Below are positions 9,485 through 18,280 of a DNA stretch of 64,000 nucleotides, one piece after another. Origin of the DNA: Bacteroidota bacterium (GTDB lineage: Bacteria > Bacteroidota > Bacteroidia > Chitinophagales > Chitinophagaceae); the NCBI GenBank assembly GCA_023423835.1, contig JAFAEW010000067.1, positions 4,896 through 68,895 on the forward strand, in the 5' to 3' direction. The position numbers and the translations under genes are program-made. Position 1 is the first letter of the stretch; each line of letters begins with the position of its first letter. Under the pieces are notes generated by a model. The model was not told the origin of the DNA and ran no database searches. It saw only the letters and a list, made by a program, of their open reading frames with translations.

Positions 9485-9931
9485 CTAAATGTAGATCTGC
9501 GGATTTTTGGCGAAATAAGGAATAAGCAAAACGCCTCCCACAAATCCCGAAATTGCCACCAACCCGATCAGCAGTCCGTGCATTCCTCCAAAAGTCGATT
9601 GATCCTTGTTGGTTGTTACGATGATTGCCAATACAAGCACGGTGATGATGAGCATTAAGATCCTGAAGATAATGGCTGCACTTTTGGTTGCGTTGGCAAG
9701 TATCAGGTAGATCACTGCAAAAAACATCATGGCGAGTAAAGATCCGAAAATGAGCGAGGAAACATTAATGATCTCTGAGGGAGAAAAGTGCGTAATACCG
9801 CGATAGATAAAATCATATCCCAGGTTGGCAACCGAAATGATAATTCCGGTAAATGCACCGGCGAAAACACCTTTCGTTAATAAGTTATAAGAAGGATAAT
9901 TAAACTCATATTCCTTAAACTGTTCCTGCAT
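9485..9931 (-). CDS. Small membrane protein of unknown function
   Basis: 148 residues with four clear hydrophobic helices and short loops. There is no signal peptide beyond the first helix and no conserved cysteine or charged motif that would suggest a function. A TAACTTTG box 29 bp upstream (9960-9967, minus strand) makes an independent transcript likely. The next gene in the same direction, the dehydrogenase, begins 34 bp downstream, so the two may be co-transcribed. I do not recognise the family. Confidence 0.65.
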   Translation of the reverse strand: MQEQFKEYEFNYPSYNLLTKGVFAGAFTGIIISVANLGYDFIYRGITHFSPSEIINVSSLIFGSLLAMMFFAVIYLILANATKSAAIIFRILMLIITVLVLAIIVTTNKDQSTFGGMHGLLIGLVAISGFVGGVLLIPYFAKNPQIYI

Positions 9932-9959
9932 ATTGAGATTTTTAAAAATAAAAGATGTT

Positions 9960-9967
9960 CAAAGTTA
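9960..9967 (-). promoter_or_regulatory. Putative -7 box (TAACTTTG) for the 148-residue membrane protein
   Basis: TAnnTTTG match on the minus strand, 29 bp before the ATG at 9931. The -33 element is poor. Confidence 0.35.
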
Positions 9968-10131
9968 AACCGAAAAAACAAAATACTTTGATTCATCAAT
10001 CTTTTTTTTAATTCTGCCGTCGGCAGCCGCTGCGATTTTGCCCGAGGCCGGTTTTGCTATCCCCGAAAATTATAACAATGTGCAAATGCCGCTTTTTCCT
10101 GAAAAACCAAAACCTTTTTTATCTTAGCGGG

Positions 10132-12978
10132 ATGACAAAAAAACTGTTTCTGCTCGATGCGATGGCGCTGATCTACCGTGCCTATTATGCTTTGATCCGT
10201 AATCCGAGAATTACTTCCAAAGGTGTAAACACGAATGCGCAATTTGGATTTACCAATACGCTTTATGAATTGATCAGCAAAGAAAATCCCACGCACCTTG
10301 CAGTATGTTTTGATACCCTTGCGCCTACGGAAAGGCATACTGATTTTGCCGACTATAAGGCCAATCGCCAGGAAGCTCCTGAAGATCTGATCGGCTCCCT
10401 CGATCACATCAAAAGAATAATCAGGGGATTTAATATTCCTGTCGTGGAGGTAGACGGATATGAGGCCGATGACGTGATAGGAACGCTCGCCTGGCAGGCC
10501 GCCGACAAAGGTTTCGACGTGTACATGGTTACACCAGATAAAGATTACGGACAACTCCTGATTCATCCTAACGTATTCATCTATAAACCCGGCTATCAGG
10601 GTGGCGATGTGGAAATTTTTGATGCCAAAAAGATCTGCGAAAAATGGTGTATCAACGATGTAACCCAGGTGGTGGATATGCTCGGTTTAATGGGAGATGC
10701 GGTAGATAATATCCCCGGCATAAAGGGAATTGGAGAAAAAACGGCCTGCAAGCTCCTCAAAGAATATTCCACCATTGAAAATCTATTGGAGCATGCCCAT
10801 GAAATTAAAGGGGCGGTGGGAGATAAGGTGAGGGCCGGAAAAGAAGATGCGATCCTCAGCAAAAAACTCGCAACTATTATTACAGATGCGCCGGTTGAAT
10901 TTCATGAAGAAGATTTCAGGTTGAAAGAATGGAATAAGGCCGAACTGATTGAAGTGTTTACTGAACTTGAATTCAGAACCATTGGAAAAAGAATACTTGG
11001 AGAAGAATTTAATGCATTTCAAACTGTAACCGTTGTGCAGGGCGACATGTTTGCCGCGGTGGCAACTGAAAAATCGATACAACAGGATCTGTTTGGGAAT
11101 GAGGTTGTTACTAAAACCAGTGTTACCATCGCATCAGAACCTGTGGGGATGGGAGCCGATAAAAATATCGACAATACGCCCCATGCTTATCATTTAATCG
11201 ACGATGAAACGAAGATTGATGAACTAATTGAGCAATTGAAGAAGCAACCCGAAATTTCCTTTGATACAGAAACCACCGGAACCGATCCCAATGCGGTTGA
11301 ACTGGTGGGGCTCAGCTTTTCCTGGCATCCGTTTGAAGGCTTTTACATCCCCGTGCCGCCCGCGTTTGAGGAAGCAAGAAAGCTCGTTCAAAAATTTGCG
11401 ATCCTGTTTTCCGATGAGTCGAAACTTTGGATCGGACAAAATGCTAAATACGATATGATCGTATTGAAATGGTATGGTATTGAATTGAAAGGAAAGATTT
11501 TTGACACCATGTTGGCCCATTATCTCATTGAACCGGAAGGAAGAAGAAATATGGATCTTCTAAGTGCACAGTTTCTCCAGTATGAGCCCATACCGATTGA
11601 ACAACTCATTGGAAAAAAAGGAAAGAACCAGCGCACCATGCGGGATGTAGAGGTTGAAAAAGTGAAAGAATATGCCGCTGAGGATGCCGACATTACCCTG
11701 CAACTCAAACAAACGTTTTTGCCCTTGATCAAAGAAAAAGAACTGGAAAGGGTGTTCGAAGAAGTTGAAAGTCCACTCGTCTATGTGCTTACCGATATGG
11801 AATACGAAGGCGTAAAAGTGGACGTTCAATTTTTAAAGGAATATTCGCTGCAACTGGAAAAAGAAGCAAAGGCTACGGAAAAACGGATATTTGACTGCTG
11901 CGGTCTTCAGTTTAATCTCGCATCACCGCGGCAGCTTGGTGAAGTCTTGTTTGATCACATGAAACTCGATGAGAAAGCCAAAAAAACAAAGACGGGTCAA
12001 TATGCAACCGGTGAAGATGTGCTTGCAAAACTTGCAAACGAACATGATATCGTAAATGATATTCTGATTTTCCGGGAATTGACGAAACTTCGCTCAACTT
12101 ATGTAGATGCGCTTCCGCTGATGATCAATAGTAAAACCGGTAGAATTCATACCTGTTATTCTCAGGCCGTTGCAGTAACCGGCCGGTTGAGCAGTACAAA
12201 TCCCAATTTGCAGAATATTCCGATCCGGACAGAGCGTGGAAAAGAAATCCGAAAGGCGTTTGTTGCAAGAGATCCTGATCATGTGCTGATCAGCGCCGAC
12301 TATTCGCAAATAGAACTAAGGATTGTGGCGGCCATCAGCGGTGATGAGAATATGGTGGAAGCTTTCAAACAGAATAAAGACATCCATACCGCCACCGCCG
12401 CCAGGGTTTATGGCGTGAAGGAAGAGGAGGTGACCCGGGAAATGCGATACAAGGCAAAAAGCGTAAACTTCGGAATTATCTACGGACAGGGACCCTTCGG
12501 CCTGTCGCAAAACCTGAATATCAGCCGTACTGAAGCCAAAGAGATCATCGATAATTACAAGAAAGAATTTAAAGGGATCACTACTTATATGAACAATTCC
12601 GTTCGCCAGGCGCAGGAATTGGGATATGTTGAAACGCTTATGGGAAGGAAACGCTGGCTTCGCGATATCAATTCATCCAATTTTACCGTGAGAGGATTTG
12701 CCGAAAGAAATGCTGTTAATTCACCCATACAGGGATCTGCAGCCGATATGATAAAACTTGCGATGATCAAGATTCACAGAGCCATGAAAAACGCAAACCT
12801 GAAAAGTAAGATGATCCTGCAGGTGCATGACGAATTGGTTTTTGATGCCCGAAGAGAAGAAGTGGAAGAATTGAAAGAACTGATACTCGAAAATATGAAA
12901 ACGGCATTGCCGTTGCCAAACGGCGTTCCTGTAGTTGCTGAAGTAGGTCAGGGTGATAACTGGTTGGAAGCACATTAG
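10132..12978 (+). CDS. polA: DNA polymerase I
   Basis: Repair and Okazaki-fragment polymerase, 948 residues from the ATG at 10132 (MTKKLFLLDAMALIYRAYYA), a conserved start; the open frame extends 26 codons further up but without family resemblance. Domains: 5'-3' flap nuclease (1 to about 290, with DKDYGQLL), 3'-5' exonuclease (about 360-550) with an intact DxE motif (FDTETTG) and YAAEDAD, and the polymerase domain with motif A (SADYSQIELR), motif B (KSVNFGIIYG) and motif C (VHDEL). All catalytic carboxylates of the proofreading site seem present, unlike in Taq-type enzymes. It is a single gene with no clear terminator behind it. Confidence 0.97.
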   Translation: MTKKLFLLDAMALIYRAYYALIRNPRITSKGVNTNAQFGFTNTLYELISKENPTHLAVCFDTLAPTERHTDFADYKANRQEAPEDLIGSLDHIKRIIRGFNIPVVEVDGYEADDVIGTLAWQAADKGFDVYMVTPDKDYGQLLIHPNVFIYKPGYQGGDVEIFDAKKICEKWCINDVTQVVDMLGLMGDAVDNIPGIKGIGEKTACKLLKEYSTIENLLEHAHEIKGAVGDKVRAGKEDAILSKKLATIITDAPVEFHEEDFRLKEWNKAELIEVFTELEFRTIGKRILGEEFNAFQTVTVVQGDMFAAVATEKSIQQDLFGNEVVTKTSVTIASEPVGMGADKNIDNTPHAYHLIDDETKIDELIEQLKKQPEISFDTETTGTDPNAVELVGLSFSWHPFEGFYIPVPPAFEEARKLVQKFAILFSDESKLWIGQNAKYDMIVLKWYGIELKGKIFDTMLAHYLIEPEGRRNMDLLSAQFLQYEPIPIEQLIGKKGKNQRTMRDVEVEKVKEYAAEDADITLQLKQTFLPLIKEKELERVFEEVESPLVYVLTDMEYEGVKVDVQFLKEYSLQLEKEAKATEKRIFDCCGLQFNLASPRQLGEVLFDHMKLDEKAKKTKTGQYATGEDVLAKLANEHDIVNDILIFRELTKLRSTYVDALPLMINSKTGRIHTCYSQAVAVTGRLSSTNPNLQNIPIRTERGKEIRKAFVARDPDHVLISADYSQIELRIVAAISGDENMVEAFKQNKDIHTATAARVYGVKEEEVTREMRYKAKSVNFGIIYGQGPFGLSQNLNISRTEAKEIIDNYKKEFKGITTYMNNSVRQAQELGYVETLMGRKRWLRDINSSNFTVRGFAERNAVNSPIQGSAADMIKLAMIKIHRAMKNANLKSKMILQVHDELVFDARREEVEELKELILENMKTALPLPNGVPVVAEVGQGDNWLEAH

Positions 12979-13143
12979 AATCTTTTTATCCTTTACCGGC
13001 CGAAAGCTGACGGTTACTTATTATTGGGCCGAAATAGTGCACCTGCCACCCCTGGGAAATAAACTAAATTAGGAAGGGATAAATCACGGTATAATCGGTG
13101 GTTTTTCGCATGTCAGTTTCTATGCCCCGTTCAATTATTCCTA

Positions 13144-13151
13144 TAATTTTG
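13144..13151 (+). promoter_or_regulatory. Putative -7 box (TAATTTTG) for the paralogous exported pair
   Basis: TAnnTTTG match 60 bp upstream of the ATG at 13212. It would start a transcript covering the two tandem paralogues and ending at the hairpin at 14654-14688. Confidence 0.4.
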
Positions 13152-13211
13152 CGGCGGTAATATTTTTTATGTAATTTCAAATGGCACCTTATCACCAGAA
13201 ATAATAAAGAA

Positions 13212-14012
13212 ATGAAACGTTTAACACTCCTTTTCGGTCTGCTTTCATTCTTATTCATCCCGCAGCATTCTGATGCGCAATTATTGAAGAAGTTGAAAGA
13301 CAAGGCAAATGAAGCCGTGAATAAAGCAATCGGCACCAACTCGTCGGAAAGTAATTCTGATAACAGCGGCAGTTCTACTGACGCCTCCGATCAATCTGCA
13401 AACAGCAGCGGTTCCGGAAAACCGGTCAACAAAGGCGGGGCCGGATTAAAAAACTCCACTCCACCCGATGTGAATGCACAACTTGCGGATGCCGAGAAAT
13501 CGTTTCAGGCTTCGCAATACAGCGATGCCCGCTATTCGCTGCAGCAGGCCTTGCGCGGAATCGAAATTCAGCTTGGAAGAGAACTCCTGACTTCACTTCC
13601 CTCCGCCGTTTCAGGCTTGCAGAAAGATACTACCCAGGATAAAGTAATGAGTACCAACTGGGGTTGGAACAATTTAACGATACAACGGGTTTATTCAGAT
13701 CAGAAAGATAAGCAACTCACAGTTACAATAGGCAACAACTTATTGTATTCGGGATTGGTGAATGCCTACTTTAATAATGCATACGGTATGCAGGCAGATG
13801 CCGACAATCAAAACGTGAAGCAAACGAAGGTTAAAGGCAACAAGGCGATCATTGAATATGATGACAGTAAAGGATACTCCCTGATTGTTCCCATCGGCCA
13901 GTCGTCGATGATCGTTTGGGAAGCCATCAATTTTGCCAATGAAGATGAAGTGATGGCAGCGGCTAACAGTTTCGATATTGATTCCATCAAACAAAACCTC
14001 GGAGAAAAATAA
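13212..14012 (+). CDS. Exported protein of unknown function, first of a paralogous pair
   Basis: 266 residues. A signal peptide (about 1-22, ending SDAQ) is followed by a Lys/Ala-rich segment, then a Ser/Asn/Gly-rich disordered linker (about 40-85), then a globular domain of about 170 residues. The globular domain aligns with most of the next gene's product: both have A-x-A-(E/K)-x-(S/A)-(F/Y)-x-(A/S)-(S/G), SLxQA, G-(R/K)-E-(L/I)-L and LP, then D-x-V-M-(S/A)-(T/N). The first part looks helical, resembling a single TPR-like hairpin. No enzymatic motif is visible, and the function is unknown. Confidence 0.7.
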   Translation: MKRLTLLFGLLSFLFIPQHSDAQLLKKLKDKANEAVNKAIGTNSSESNSDNSGSSTDASDQSANSSGSGKPVNKGGAGLKNSTPPDVNAQLADAEKSFQASQYSDARYSLQQALRGIEIQLGRELLTSLPSAVSGLQKDTTQDKVMSTNWGWNNLTIQRVYSDQKDKQLTVTIGNNLLYSGLVNAYFNNAYGMQADADNQNVKQTKVKGNKAIIEYDDSKGYSLIVPIGQSSMIVWEAINFANEDEVMAAANSFDIDSIKQNLGEK

Positions 14013-14034
14013 TTAATAATCTTATTTAAGTTTT

Positions 14035-14634
14035 ATGAAAATGAAAAAACTTCTTTTGTTTTCCGCAGCACTGATGCTTGCAAACCTTTTATTTGCCCAG
14101 GAATTTTCTACCCAGCTTGCCTCGGCCAAAACCGCCTATTCTGCAGGAAAGCTGGCCGATGCACATTTTTCACTCGAACAGGCGATGCAGGAAATCGACA
14201 TGATTGTCGGTAAGGAAATTCTGAAAGTGTTGCCTGAAAAGATGGGCGATTCAACCCTCGATCCGAAAGAGGATCATGTAATGGCCAATGTTGGATTTTT
14301 GGGCGCCACCATCCACCGTTCGTACGGTACTAATGGATCACAGGTTGAAATCATCAGTAATTCACCAATGATTGCAACCCTTAATTCCTTCCTAAATATG
14401 CCGATCCTCGGCGGTATGATGCGCAATGAAACGACCAAGGTTGTAAAGATTCAGGGTTATAAGTCAAGGCTTGAGAAAACCGGCGACAATGAAAACGGAA
14501 AGCCGAATTACACGCTCCAGGTACCGTTTAATAATGCGCTGTTGTCGATAACCGCCGACGGTATGACAGAAAAGGATGTAATGGCATTTGCCGATGGCAT
14601 TCCAATGGAAAAAATTGCAAAAATGATACAATAG
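14035..14634 (+). CDS. Exported protein of unknown function, second of a paralogous pair
   Basis: 199 residues with a signal peptide ending LLFAQ (about 22). It lacks the disordered linker of its upstream neighbour but shares the rest of the domain, including AxSLEQAMQ, VGKEILKVLPEKM and DHVMANVGFLG. The gap between the genes is 22 bp, and a strong terminator follows 19 bp after the stop, so they form a two-gene unit produced by tandem duplication. The start may be the first or second Met (MKMKK). Function unknown; the export is clear. Confidence 0.7.
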   Translation: MKMKKLLLFSAALMLANLLFAQEFSTQLASAKTAYSAGKLADAHFSLEQAMQEIDMIVGKEILKVLPEKMGDSTLDPKEDHVMANVGFLGATIHRSYGTNGSQVEIISNSPMIATLNSFLNMPILGGMMRNETTKVVKIQGYKSRLEKTGDNENGKPNYTLQVPFNNALLSITADGMTEKDVMAFADGIPMEKIAKMIQ

Positions 14635-14653
14635 AAATTTATTTTGCAAATAG

Positions 14654-14688
14654 AAATGGCTGTGCAACCCGTTTGCACAGCCATTTTT
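14654..14688 (+). terminator. Strong intrinsic terminator after the paralogous pair
   Basis: A perfect 14-bp stem (AAATGGCTGTGCAA against its complement), 5-nt loop and a run of five T. It isolates the upstream pair from the cupredoxin gene. Confidence 0.9.
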
Positions 14689-14762
14689 CGTTTTATTGAC
14701 CGTGTAGTAAATCGCCGGACGAACTTTTGCTGACTTCATTTGTCGAAAAAATTTTTATCCTG

Positions 14763-14792
14763 AGGCAACCATTCATGAAATTTCACCGTTTA
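14763..14792 (+). promoter_or_regulatory. Putative ECF-type promoter of the cupredoxin gene
   Basis: AGGCAACC (14763-14770), 16 bp, then CGTTTA (14787-14792), about 35 bp before the ATG. An A/T tract, GAAAAAATTTTTA, sits just upstream. The same arrangement precedes the sigma-factor gene at 15875-15903. The AAC-containing -35 and CGT-containing -10 fit the general form of ECF sigma promoters and not the housekeeping TAnnTTTG. Confidence 0.6.
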
Positions 14793-14826
14793 ACTTTTCT
14801 TCAAATTCATCTTAATACACACGCGT

Positions 14827-15726
14827 ATGAACAAAAATATTTTACTCTCGGCTTTGCTTCTGCTGTTGATTCCGATGGTGTCAGAAGCAAAAATCTGGAC
14901 GGTGGAAGTTGCAAATTATCAATTCAGTCCTTCTGCATTAAACGTAACCGTCGGTGATACCGTTCGTTGGGTTTGGAAGTCCGGCAGCCATACCACTACT
15001 TCTACCGGCGTTCCTGCCGGTGCTCAAACCTGGGATTCGCCCATAAATTCCGGAGCGGGCTCTTATGATTATGTCATCCAGGTAGCAGGGAATTATTCTT
15101 ATTGGTGTATTCCGCATGCCCCCGATATGGCAGGAACGATCACCGCTTCGGGTAGTCTTCCCGTGGTTTTCCTTGGCTTTTCAGTCAGCCCGGGACCCGG
15201 TAATTCCAGTGCCAAACTCAATTGGTCCACTGCTTCCGAAGAGAACATCACCGGATTCAATTTGAAGAAAAGCACCGACGGTAAAACATTTGAAGAATTT
15301 GCAACGGTACCATCTGCCGGAAATTCTTCACAGCCGCGGTCATACACAGAAATGGATTACAATATTGCGGGCTTTGCTTACATTTATTATATGATAGAAG
15401 TAGTGGAGAAAGATGGAACCGTAAGCCGGTCAGATATTCAAAAATTCAGAAATCCGGGCATCGCTCAAAAGCTGATTACGAGTATTAGTCCGAATCCGGT
15501 TTCGCAATCCAGACACCTGATGTTGCAGTTTACGGCCGATAAATCCAGCGTTATGCTCGTTCAGATATTTGATGCATCAGGAAAGCTGGTGAAAGAAGTC
15601 AAAATGCAGGCATATGCGGGTATAAATGATGGTCATCTTCATCTTGGAGGCATTTCTCCCGGGGTTTACAGAATCGTTTTCAGGTTGGATGATTTGAAGG
15701 AAACCCACACAATTGTAGTTCAATAA
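14827..15726 (+). CDS. T9SS-sorted cupredoxin (plastocyanin-like copper protein)
   Basis: 299 residues. Signal peptide (about 1-21), then a plastocyanin/azurin-type domain (about 22-107) with a full type 1 copper ligand set: His55 (SGSHTTT), Cys94, His97 and Met101 (YWCIPHAPDM). A fibronectin-III-like segment follows (about 115-210), then a type A T9SS sorting domain (SISPNPVSQSRHLML, ending SPGVYRIVFRL and a short TIVVQ tail). It is therefore predicted to be exported and carried to the cell surface or released, where it could shuttle electrons or bind copper. It is a single gene between two terminators and shares its promoter motif with the sigma-factor operon next door. Confidence 0.88.
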   Translation: MNKNILLSALLLLLIPMVSEAKIWTVEVANYQFSPSALNVTVGDTVRWVWKSGSHTTTSTGVPAGAQTWDSPINSGAGSYDYVIQVAGNYSYWCIPHAPDMAGTITASGSLPVVFLGFSVSPGPGNSSAKLNWSTASEENITGFNLKKSTDGKTFEEFATVPSAGNSSQPRSYTEMDYNIAGFAYIYYMIEVVEKDGTVSRSDIQKFRNPGIAQKLITSISPNPVSQSRHLMLQFTADKSSVMLVQIFDASGKLVKEVKMQAYAGINDGHLHLGGISPGVYRIVFRLDDLKETHTIVVQ

Positions 15727-15766
15727 GATGATGGTAATTAATGGTTTGCTTTCCGGGGTTTAAAAC

Positions 15767-15802
15767 AAAAGGTAGCATGTATCTTTTCATGCTGCCTTTT
15801 TT
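15767..15802 (+). terminator. Intrinsic terminator after the cupredoxin gene
   Basis: Stem AAAAGGTAGCATG paired with CATGCTGCCTTTT (one G-T pair), an 8-nt loop and a T run. Confidence 0.85.
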
Positions 15803-15874
15803 CTAAAGAAAATGGAGGAAAAGAATAGTGGTCGCTTTATCGGCTGAAAAAAATTTTTAAACTTATTCCTTTTT

Positions 15875-15903
15875 AGGCAACCATTTTTTCAACAGGCCGT
15901 TTT
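15875..15903 (+). promoter_or_regulatory. Putative ECF-type autoregulated promoter of the sigma operon
   Basis: AGGCAACC (15875-15882), 15 bp, CGTTTT (15898-15903), preceded by GAAAAAAATTTTTA. It copies the element ahead of the cupredoxin gene in order, spacing and flanking A/T tract. It lies 35 bp before the sigma start, suggesting that the sigma factor transcribes its own operon. Confidence 0.6.
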
Positions 15904-15938
15904 CTATTGTAGATTTAAAAATATTTATAAAAAAGGTT

Positions 15939-16514
15939 TTGCAGCAGCTACTTACGATAGTAAAAGGATGCATGAACAACGAAGCGAAATGTCAGAAGTT
16001 GTTGTACGACAAGTATCTTCATTTTGCGCTTAAGATTTCGTTTCGTTACGTTCATTCATTTGAGAATGCCGCACTCGCTGCCAACGATGCCTTTGTAAAA
16101 ATTTTTAAAAGCTTTAAAAGTTTTGAGATCAGGGATCCGGAAAATATTGAAATAATCATCCTCGGATGGATCAAAAGGATCGTTATTAATGCTTCAATCG
16201 ATTTCATGAGCCGGGAAAACCTGGTACCACAGCATACTGAAATTTCAGACAACGTCTGGAGAAAGCCTGCTGCCGGACAAACAGGTGAAAACCAGTTGAT
16301 GTATAAAGAATTGATCATGCTGATCAGGAAGCTTAGCCCGGCCTACCGGGTGGTTTTTAACCTGTACGTAATCGACGGATTTTCGCACCAGGAGATCGCC
16401 AAAATGCTGGGAATTTCCGTAGGTACTTCCAAATCTAATCTTTCAAAAGCAAGAACGATTCTGCAAAAACATTTTATACAAGATAATAACGGAAATGCTT
16501 TATGTTTTACATAA
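15939..16514 (+). CDS. ECF-type RNA polymerase sigma factor
   Basis: 191 residues with region 2 (about 5-95; LLYDKYLHFALKISFRYV and a FKSFKSF segment) and region 4 (about 125-180; LSPAYRVVFNLYVIDGFSHQEIAKML spans its start, followed by a helix-turn-helix with ISVGTSKSNLSKAR). There is no region 1 or 3, as expected for ECF factors. A TTG start at 15939 keeps the conserved N-terminal LLTIVKGC segment; the first ATG is at 15972 and would cut into it. The next gene begins 11 bp after the stop and looks like its membrane-bound regulator. An apparent self-recognised promoter lies just upstream. Confidence 0.9.
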   Translation: MQQLLTIVKGCMNNEAKCQKLLYDKYLHFALKISFRYVHSFENAALAANDAFVKIFKSFKSFEIRDPENIEIIILGWIKRIVINASIDFMSRENLVPQHTEISDNVWRKPAAGQTGENQLMYKELIMLIRKLSPAYRVVFNLYVIDGFSHQEIAKMLGISVGTSKSNLSKARTILQKHFIQDNNGNALCFT

Positions 16515-16525
16515 AGGAAGACGAT

Positions 16526-17791
16526 ATGGACGGATTATTCCGAAAGGCCGCTGAAGATTATCAGCTGAATGCTGATAAGGCAGCGGACTGGAACAGCGTA
16601 TACAATGCGCTGCAGGAAGACAAATCTGTATCGCCCGACAATAACGATAAAAAGAAAAAACGGAAAAGGCGCTTTATTTTCTGGCCCTTTCTGCTGGCAA
16701 TGCTTTTGGTTCCGGTCTCCTATTTTTGGATTCAGTCTGATTATTCGGAAAACAGTCCAAAAGAAGTTGCAGCTACCCAAAAATGGCAAAAAACAGATCA
16801 GAAAGAAATGCCGGAATTAACCGCCACAGTCGAAAAGAATCCCGGGGATAACAAAACAGAAACGGCGGTTGATGCAAACACCCACATCGGTCTTTCATCA
16901 AACAGAAGCCGTTCGATTAAAGGGAAAAATGTAGTTGAAGTTGAAACGGCTAAAAATGTTGGAATTGAAACTTCCACAAGAGAAATCTTAATCCAAAACA
17001 AGCCGGGAAAACAGGAGATGCCGATGCAACCTGACAGTGGATCTAATTATCGTGATGAAACGAATGAAAGGATAAATGATCTGCTGCTAAGGGATAGCCT
17101 GACCAAGAAACCTTCATCGGTTGAAGTTGTCAAAATAAAGAGTAGCGATTCAATTCCACGCGTTGATCCGCCCGTTAAACGCAATGAGCGGCGGTTAAGA
17201 GAATCCTTTTTCTACGCCGGCGTTGTCGCTGCACCTGATCTGAGTTTTGTAAAATTTCAGAAAACCTCTGATCCGGGTTTTAGTCTTGGCATTACCGCCG
17301 GCTATCGGATCAATCGTAACTTTTCGGTAGAAACCGGATTGTTGTTTGACAAGAAGAAATACTATACGGCGGGCAAGTATTTCGATAAAAGCAGTGTTTC
17401 TTATCTTCAAAACAGCGACCTGCTAACCGTGGATGGGTATTGCAATATGCTTGAAATTCCATTAAACTTCCGGTACCATTTTCCCCCGAAAAAAGACCAT
17501 TCGTTTTTTGCAGGAGCAGGAACTTCTTCTTACCTCATGAGAAAAGAAAATTATGACTACAAATATATTTATGACGGAGAACTGGGAGAGAGCAGCCATG
17601 CGTATGAAAGCTCGTCGAAGCACTGGTTTTCGATGCTCAATTTGAGTGCAGGATATGAATTGCAGCTTGGAAGTAAAGCCTTCTTAAGAGTGGAACCTTA
17701 TTATAAGACACCGCTCGGAAAGGTAGGCCGGGGGCGGCTTCCCCTTTCGAGTACGGGAATAAACTTCAGCCTTTCGCGTAGAATTCCTTGA
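16526..17791 (+). CDS. Putative membrane anti-sigma factor with C-terminal beta-barrel-like domain
   Basis: 421 residues from the ATG at 16526, chosen because AAAGGAAG sits 5 bp before it; an in-frame ATG at 16502 would overlap the sigma gene by 13 bp. The N-terminus (about 1-48) is cytosolic and charged (MDGLFRKAAEDY, then a Lys/Arg run), followed by one transmembrane helix (about 50-69), a long polar linker (about 70-205) and a C-terminal domain (about 207-421) with alternating aromatic strands like outer-membrane barrels (GITAGYRINRNFSVETGLLF; ending FSLSRRIP). Position after an ECF gene and the short N-domain suggest an anti-sigma role. The barrel assignment is by pattern only. Confidence 0.72.
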   Translation: MDGLFRKAAEDYQLNADKAADWNSVYNALQEDKSVSPDNNDKKKKRKRRFIFWPFLLAMLLVPVSYFWIQSDYSENSPKEVAATQKWQKTDQKEMPELTATVEKNPGDNKTETAVDANTHIGLSSNRSRSIKGKNVVEVETAKNVGIETSTREILIQNKPGKQEMPMQPDSGSNYRDETNERINDLLLRDSLTKKPSSVEVVKIKSSDSIPRVDPPVKRNERRLRESFFYAGVVAAPDLSFVKFQKTSDPGFSLGITAGYRINRNFSVETGLLFDKKKYYTAGKYFDKSSVSYLQNSDLLTVDGYCNMLEIPLNFRYHFPPKKDHSFFAGAGTSSYLMRKENYDYKYIYDGELGESSHAYESSSKHWFSMLNLSAGYELQLGSKAFLRVEPYYKTPLGKVGRGRLPLSSTGINFSLSRRIP

Positions 17792-17815
17792 TGACTGAAT
17801 TTTAAAATTTAAGAG

Positions 17816-18232
17816 ATGCGAAAAAATAAAAAGCGTTTTTTCCTTGTGGCAGGCGTATGCCTCGTTCTCGCTGCCGGTTACGGTTTTTACCTGTATCAGA
17901 AACCGAGAAGCGGCGTTGAAAACATAAAGGCAGACATAAAAATAGCCGCAACAGATCTGTACAATCATTTTTCAACCAATGAGGCCGAAGCAAACACGAG
18001 ATATTTAAACAAAGTACTGCTGGTTGAAGGAACCATTGCCGACGATGTTGTGAATAAGCAAAAGCCGATAATACTACTGTATGGCGGTCCGATGGGAAAT
18101 GTCAATTGTGAAATCATGAATGTGGATGCCGGCGTCCTGAAACAGTTAAAGAAAGGTAATCCCGTTGTCATTAAAGGCAGATGTGCCGGCTTCTTGGCGG
18201 ATGTAAACCTGGTGGATTGTGTGGTGAAATAA
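17816..18232 (+). CDS. Membrane-anchored OB-fold protein (tRNA_anti-like family)
   Basis: 138 residues. An N-terminal transmembrane anchor or uncleaved signal (about 8-27) follows MRKNKKR, and the rest is a small beta-rich domain with YLNKVLLVEGTIAD, VNCEIMN and GNPVVIKGRCAGFLADVNLVDC, the pattern of the tRNA_anti-like OB-fold family found in Bacteroidota. Despite the family name, no nucleic-acid role is implied for an exported copy. The three cysteines lie in the domain. It follows the anti-sigma gene by 24 bp and precedes the cytochrome by 48 bp, so it belongs to the same run of genes. The function is unknown. Confidence 0.75.
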   Translation: MRKNKKRFFLVAGVCLVLAAGYGFYLYQKPRSGVENIKADIKIAATDLYNHFSTNEAEANTRYLNKVLLVEGTIADDVVNKQKPIILLYGGPMGNVNCEIMNVDAGVLKQLKKGNPVVIKGRCAGFLADVNLVDCVVK

Positions 18233-18280
18233 CAGACGGAAAAGTCTTAAAAGAAGTTGTCAAGGATAAAATATCCCAAT

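Noticed and set aside
10054..10131. N-terminal extension of polA by 26 codons
   Set aside because: The conserved family start is MTKKLFLLDAMALIYRAYY at 10132; the extension has no similarity to other polymerases.
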